Shown: positions 58,101 to 64,000 of the stretch, in pieces
Layout: each line of letters starts with the position of its first letter
Numbering within the stretch: position 1 is the first letter of the stretch
From: Macrocybe gigantea
Lineage: Eukaryota; Basidiomycota; Agaricomycetes; Agaricales; Callistosporiaceae
NCBI GenBank assembly: GCA_011319805.1
Contig: SJRY01000234.1
Location: forward strand, 310,001 to 374,000
Direction of reading: 5' to 3'
Length of the DNA stretch: 64,000 nt
Notes under the pieces: generated by a model
What the model was told of the DNA's origin: nothing
Seen by the model: only the letters and a program-made list of their open reading frames with translations
Databases searched by the model: none
Program-made: the position numbers and the translations under genes

Positions 58101-61100
58101 GTTAATTGGAGCTGACCTATAGAGGGTTATCGACGTCTTCATGATGAACACCAAAATACAGCTTACCAGAAGTTATTCAAGCCCGTGTACGCGATGGTCA
58201 AGAGCCTTTCTTGACCCGCTCTGAGAGTTAGGAGGGGGCACCGCTCCCCAGGTTCGAGTATAGAACGAGCTCGCGGAGCGACACCATGTTGGCGGAATAC
58301 GATCGCATCCGGTAGATTGTTCTTCAGTAGGAACCGTGGTGCCAGTGTTATAACCTTGGTCAATTTATATTTCCCAAGACCCTCACTCCAGGATAAACCA
58401 ACATGTAACTCGTCTGTTTTGTGCTTCTGAAGCGGTACGACCAAAGCTGAGTCAGCGGCAGGGGCCTCTAGGCTAACAATCTGCGCTAGTAAGTAAGCAA
58501 TAATCAGTCTACAGGTGCCATACGCTGGTCGTACCTTAGACCAGGTGGAATCTCTGAACTGGAATATGTATTCGTGACTGTTTTCGTAAGCAGATGATAA
58601 CACTGAGAGGGTTGAGAAGGAGGGATAATAATAAAGAATTCGCTCTCACAGTATGGTGTGTTTCGAGCGAGCAAGTCTATCTTGAGTGTGAGAACGCAGT
58701 GAGTAACATCAGGAGCACAGATACCTGGTTGTGTCTCCCCAGCAGCGTCTTGGGTACCAGTTCTTGCACTTCGAATGGATCTTATAGCGAAGGGTAAGCC
58801 CGTTTTATTGATAACGATGTATGGACTATAGATTTGAACTTTGAAAGCACCGCCCGAGTCCGCATGGCGCCTGCAGCCAAAATATTGAGCATCTTAAGAG
58901 GCATATCGCATTCTAACTCACTCACGTATAACACAGCTTGAGATCTAACTTTCTACCCAATTGATCACGAAGAGTCAGGCGGTTTTCGATGTCAAATTCC
59001 GAATTTGCGTCAGCGTTGATGATAGCAAAATCACTGGGGTTAAAGACTGTCCAACGCGAGTCAGAATGCCGTGACGACATCGACAAAGGTAGACTCACCA
59101 GTGTCTTGCAATTCCACGTTCAGCAGCACGAAGTGATCTAATTCAATGGAATGAACTGGCATAACACCGCCTTGCCGCAGGTAGCTTCGCCAATTCTGAT
59201 CTGTGTCCTTGTCATAGATCCGATAGCGCAGATTATAAGGCAAGAGATTTTCGAGTTCGAGGGGTGCGCTTAGTTTGAGAGTAATCTTCGGAAACCTGAA
59301 GCGTGGCAATGAGAATTTCTCTAGATGTCCAGCCGAAATGGAGTACTTCGAAAGTTGCTGATGATTGTCACATTGAACCCATGCTTGGAACCGGAAGGCA
59401 GCCTCGTCTGGATCTGAGTGAGGACACCGGATAGGAAAACTCTTGCGCGCTACGATCTCTTCCCACCGCAAGGCGGAAGACCATTTGTAACCAAAACCCT
59501 CTTCGTGTTGAAAGTCAGCGGGTAGGCAGCTTCAAGAATCATTCAAACCTTACGATCTGGCTGTATCCTGATCCTGCTCTTCATAGCGAGGTCCAAGGGA
59601 AGCGGGAAGTCCCCGCCAGGTGATATTTTCTCGAGCGAGCATATCGGGTGACCAAGCTCATCCACCAACGTTAGTTCAATAGGATAGAGTGTTTGGTTCA
59701 CAATTTTGTATGCGGATCGGATTGTGACGACTTTGACGTTATCGACAACTTTGACTTCACAGAGCAGGCGGTTCAAAAGCTTGTCCTCCCGAGGACGCAG
59801 GGTGAAAACGTATTCCCCTTCCCTGTCAACCGGAACACCGTGTAATTGTTCCCAGGGCTTGCCAATAAACTGAATCCCTATGGCATGCTCGCTGGCTGCT
59901 GACACATGCTGTAAGCAAGATGCATTAGTGGCAGTTTCTGGAGGAAAGTGTGCACAGTACTTCGCGCATTGTTTTCCAGTCATCGAACCTCCAGTCCACG
60001 GTTTGATCATGCAATATCGTGACAGGACTGGCACCGCTTGCCGTCGAATTCTCGTTGTCAGCCCAGACCAGAATTCGGTTTCCTGTGCGATTCCACAATC
60101 GGTACGGCGCATAGACACCCCTAGGTTTCTTCAAGACCTCCGCTCCCTCTTTGTTCCACATGTTCAGCGTTGTGGTGGCGAGTTCGACAAATGTCGTGCT
60201 CAAATTGAGATCGAGGCGTTCCCTCGAAGAAAAGGAGATGAGAGTGCCTTTTGTTGGATCTTCACGGGATATCTATCATCGTTCATCAGTACAGCTCAGT
60301 GGATGATGAAGCGCTCTGCTATCTAACCGTGCTCGTGAGCGTCCAAGGATCGATGACTAGCGGGAACGCAAACTCAGACGAACATCGGAAGCCAAGGCAG
60401 GGTGATACATACGTGGTTCCCAATGGGAATTTGTGAGGTTCCAATATGATATTTGCACAGAAAGAGTGGTTGTTGCGTGAAGCTGGCAAGCAATCAGCAA
60501 GAGGAATCTTTTCAAGAATCTGTTCTACCTCGCCCGACCAATCTTTGGCGCCGACAATGAAAGGCTTCACTTTGAGGTGGAGCATAGGTTGCTCTTGCAA
60601 GTCCCCGATAAGAACCAGCCGGAAACCGTCACAGGAGCTTTTGAGCTTTGGACCATGTGAGATATGTTCATTGCGAAAGGAGCCCAGAAATCACCTGTTC
60701 TTTCACCATCCGAACACGCGCATTTCCAATCAGTCGAGAGCGATGCTTCGAAGCGACTCTCGAAACTTCCGACGTTCCGGCTGTCACGACTTGAGTTCCC
60801 AACACGGATCTAGTCAGCTGCAAACTGTTATATAGCTCGACAGCCTTGTTGACGATGGCAGATATCAGTTTGATATCACGATAGGAGGCACGAAGGACAA
60901 TAGGCTTCAGTGACAGCTCGATGCTAGTCATCTGTTGCAGAGAAGATGAACGGCTATCGAAAGTGAGCGTGATATCTGCGTCGTCTAAAAATCGAACACT
61001 CTCTGAGGGGTGGCTCATTCGCATTAGTGACATTCCGAGATCCGCCACGGTCAGCGCCAGAATTTCCTACAATCCCTTAGCATGAACATTTACGCCTGAT

Positions 61101-64000
61101 CGATGAACACACGAACACACCTGTCGAGACAGAAGGATCTGATTCACGGACAATTTGATGGCCTGCGAATCAGCGTCAAGGTCATTTTCGAGGATGCTAA
61201 CCGACAAGTCATGTAGATCGATGCGAAAATCGATCGGCCGTGCGGGTGCATTGTCCAAAGATTCACTCTCTGGAAGCGCAGGAAACGCATTGGAAGATGA
61301 AGGTGATGGGGTTATGCGAGTGAAAAAGTCAAGAAGGGCTATCATTGGTTCAATGGCGAGTATTATCTTTGGGGAATCGACAGTCAACACAACGAGAGAG
61401 TTTGGCCTAGGGCCACTTGACACGGTGTACAACAGCATGAACTGGTTCCGTTCATGCTCAGCTTTAGGAATGATTTCTCGGAATTTGGTGGCCGTGGGTC
61501 GAATGTTAGTCATCGTAAACGATCTAAGTATCACTTGGGCCTGCACGGCGTCATTGGACAGGGTTTTCAACCGGAGCGTATTACCGCTCAACGCAAATCT
61601 TGCAATTCCGTGTTCTTTACGATCCTCGAAAGACGAAGCTTCGCCATCGTAGAGATGAAGTTTGATTGAATCAATCGAGAACACTAGGTCCATATGAACC
61701 CAGGTTTCACCTGCCTTTCCGACGTGGCTCGTCTTCAATTCTGGCTCTAAATCAACCGGACTGACGTCCCGAGTGCTCAGCGTCGAACTCTGAGCTGGTT
61801 CAAGCTGCAAAGAATCGTCTGGAGGACTGGCCAGAATCCTCGGGAACGACTGGAGTATATGCAGCAGGAGATCATACTGGGTTTTCGTGAGGTAAGATTT
61901 GATGTCCGTCACATTCACAGACACCTATTAAAAATGCGGCGTGTAAGCGTAGATACATGTGATAGCTGACGTCAAGAGTATACCTGAGTATCAGGGTATT
62001 CAAGGTCTGACTGGCGCTGAATTCCGCTCGTCTGGACAACGTCCACCTTGATGTCAACATCGTCAATTATCCTAAGCGGCGACATTTGATTGTCTTGATA
62101 GAATTCAGAAACGAGTTGGATACCGGTAAGAGTCGCATATATCTTGTTCAGTGTCTCTTGTGATTCGTTTCGCGAGTTCATTTGACCGAGACGCAGTACA
62201 AGGACGTCGGGTGACTGCGCCGGGTTAGAGGGAAAGATCAAAATCGGTGTCTTGACAGAAATTTCGAATTGCATTCGTTCAATCCTAGATGCCTGTTCAA
62301 CAGCGGCTTGTGTCGCCGCGTCATACAAGCCCTTCAATTTAGCAAGTTTAGAGAAGAATAGATATATGTCGTGTAGAGGCTCTTCCAGATAGTGCAACTT
62401 GACAGACGCTGCACTGAGGAACATTGATGATTTAATACCCATGTAATTGTCATCGGTTGGATCGAAGGTTTCATATCGAAATTCTGCCAAGTTTTGGCCT
62501 TCGATGGATATTATTTGGGTAAACTCTTCACGAATGCAATGTTTGCGAGCATCGTTGCTGAGTGCGAGGCTTCCCAATTTTCCGGTTATACGCATTGACC
62601 TGGGTCGTAGCAGTAAAGTGGTGTCGGCAGTTGACAATGAGAGCGTTGCAAGCCTAGCATCTTCGTTGCTAAGTACCACTGGGAGCAGTCATTGAACTAG
62701 TGTGTGCAGTTGCGGGACGAAGAGATTCACCTTGAACTTGAGCAAGTTTTATAACAACTCGGATTCTTCCGTCTGCGGACTGATCGCGCGGAACTTCTTG
62801 CTGTTGGCTGGCCTGACCGGAAATTTGCTGCGTTCGGGCCGGATTTGTGGTGAAAGTGGCCATAACGAAGTCATAGAACGATATGATTGGTTCCGGAGCT
62901 GCTCGAAAAATGAACGCCGAGAATTTGATGTCGACTTTTTGGTCTATGTTCTCGAATATGGTCTCAAATTCCGGTGATTGTCGTTGGGCTCTAACATATG
63001 TAACGGTCATGAGGTCTGGGCTTTCTGCCGTCATGGGCTCGATTTCGGCGGAGGACAAGAATTTCAATGCACGATCCGTCCCGGGCTGGTCGAGATCAAG
63101 TGAAAGAGATCTTGGATTGTACGATGCAGAAATCGTCATCTGAGCACAGCCGTAATAATGCGCGGAAACTCACCGAAGGCTAACTAGAACCTTCATGTCG
63201 TATTTGGCCATCGAAAATTGCAGCATAAAGCGGCCGAACGAAATCTTTCCCAGAACCTTCTCAGATGAACTATTCACTGTTTTGGAAATCGACGCTCCAA
63301 GGTCATCAACTTGAAAGTCTATCACGACCAACTGCTGATGCAGTTCAGGCCACTGACCAAAGGTCAGTCGTCAGCCGGAGTTGACTGACAAGCGACACAC
63401 CTGAGTAGACCCATCTCCAACTTCAAAAAAGACGTCCTCGCCATCGGGTGACTCTGTTTCGTTGCTGACGCTCTTGTTATCCTCATCGCTATCCTCTCCG
63501 ATGCTGTATTCAGTCCCAGATGAGCCGAACAAGGAAGCAGGTATTTGGAATCCCGGGACCGTTCCATCAGGCGGGGCCACGGCCGATGTTTCTCCCTCCT
63601 CGCCGAATTTAGGGATGCAGACGTCAATGAGCCGCAAAAGCGACTTGTATTTGGAATCAGAAAAATTGACGCGTAAGGATGGAAGTTTTGCAGCCAGTTT
63701 GAAACGTGGCAGACGCAATACAGATGGGACGATCGAATTCTGCAGTTCAAGGTCGATATTGATTTTTTCTAACAAATGCAAGGAGTCGCTAGATCCAACA
63801 TGGAGAGCATCGAGACATAAATCAAGGTTATCCCCGATAATAAACTTTAATACGTTAGTGTCATTGTCAGGATGTCGAAGACTTGGGGATATACCTGTGC
63901 AGCTTCCAGCCTCAGAGACTGCTTGTCGTACATGAGAGACTCTAGGTATTCGTAGTCTTCGTCGGTATATTTTTGCTTCCGTTTCGCCTGTATGGTGCGA
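55102..64000 (-). CDS. VPS13: Vacuolar protein sorting-associated protein 13 (VPS13), partial
   Basis: Bridge-like lipid-transfer protein at membrane contact sites. Only the middle and C-terminal parts are present; the N-terminal chorein end is off the right edge. Right to left: TDEDYEYLESLMYDKQSLRL and FKLAAKLPSLRVNFSDSKYK (63.4-64 kb), an acidic loop, long beta-rich groove sequence (VKLHYLEEPLHDIYLFFSKL, INGGTDQDMLC further on), and the VAB/SHR-binding modules at about 57-60 kb with their repeated Asn-hydrophobic core: NRTGN, IVNQTLYPIELTLVDELG, ENLLPYNLRYRI, LKNNLPDAIVFRQHG, IENESDYAIEL. The C-terminal four-helix region (NPVGLFTNVSSGVADIFYEP) and a PH-like end (DNVILLTASRIISFWSKKLR, SWFFSHIASVVKAFNAKR) stop at 55102. 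Many short introns, not all resolved. Confidence 0.93.

Overview
The window is nuclear DNA of a filamentous basidiomycete, most likely an Agaricomycete. Genes are tightly packed on both strands and broken by many 44-66 nt GT-AG introns. The protein set includes REC8, INCENP, VPS13, HSP104, TPR-less SGT1, GT31 and proteinase K-like subtilase, in versions that fit mushroom-forming fungi. I see no prokaryotic operons, CRISPR arrays, rRNA, tRNA or recognisable transposons.

Layout. 1-10 kb: partial unknown gene (-), complex I NDUFS6 (+), Ime2/Crk1-type kinase (-), PRPP synthetase (-), DCP2 (-). 10-20 kb: INCENP (-) and meiotic cohesin REC8 (+) sharing a 183-bp promoter, isopentenyl-PP isomerase (+), an uncharacterised Agaricomycete-type protein (-), mitochondrial pyruvate carrier MPC1 (+). 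20-30 kb: DNA ligase I (-), RPS11 (+), PPZ-type phosphatase (+), secreted subtilase (-). 30-38 kb: DMT transporter (-), mitochondrial bL36 (+), DHFR (-), SGT1 (-), GST (+), GT31 glycosyltransferase (+). 38-50 kb: fungal membrane protein (-), gamma-glutamyltransferase (-), Ser/Thr-rich single-pass membrane protein (+), HSP104 (+), NIPA-type Mg2+ transporter (+). 50-64 kb: DENN-domain protein (+) and the C-terminal two thirds or more of VPS13 (-), which runs off the right edge.

These are mostly single housekeeping genes, not a functional cluster. Themes that recur are chromosome segregation and replication (INCENP, REC8, LIG1, Ime2-type kinase, DHFR, PRPP synthetase), mitochondrial function (NDUFS6, MPC1, bL36m) and proteostasis (HSP104, SGT1, DCP2). 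Several genes share very short divergent promoters.

I did not find an undescribed multi-gene system. The more unusual signals are microexons as short as 6 nt (NDUFS6), a GC-AG intron in the kinase gene, possible dual start codons in LIG1, a cryptic targeting-like leader upstream of IDI1, and three gene families I could not name. At least seven genes carry apparent one-base losses, mostly in short homopolymers, that break otherwise conserved reading frames. I read these mainly as assembly or sequencing errors, so exon models near them are approximate.
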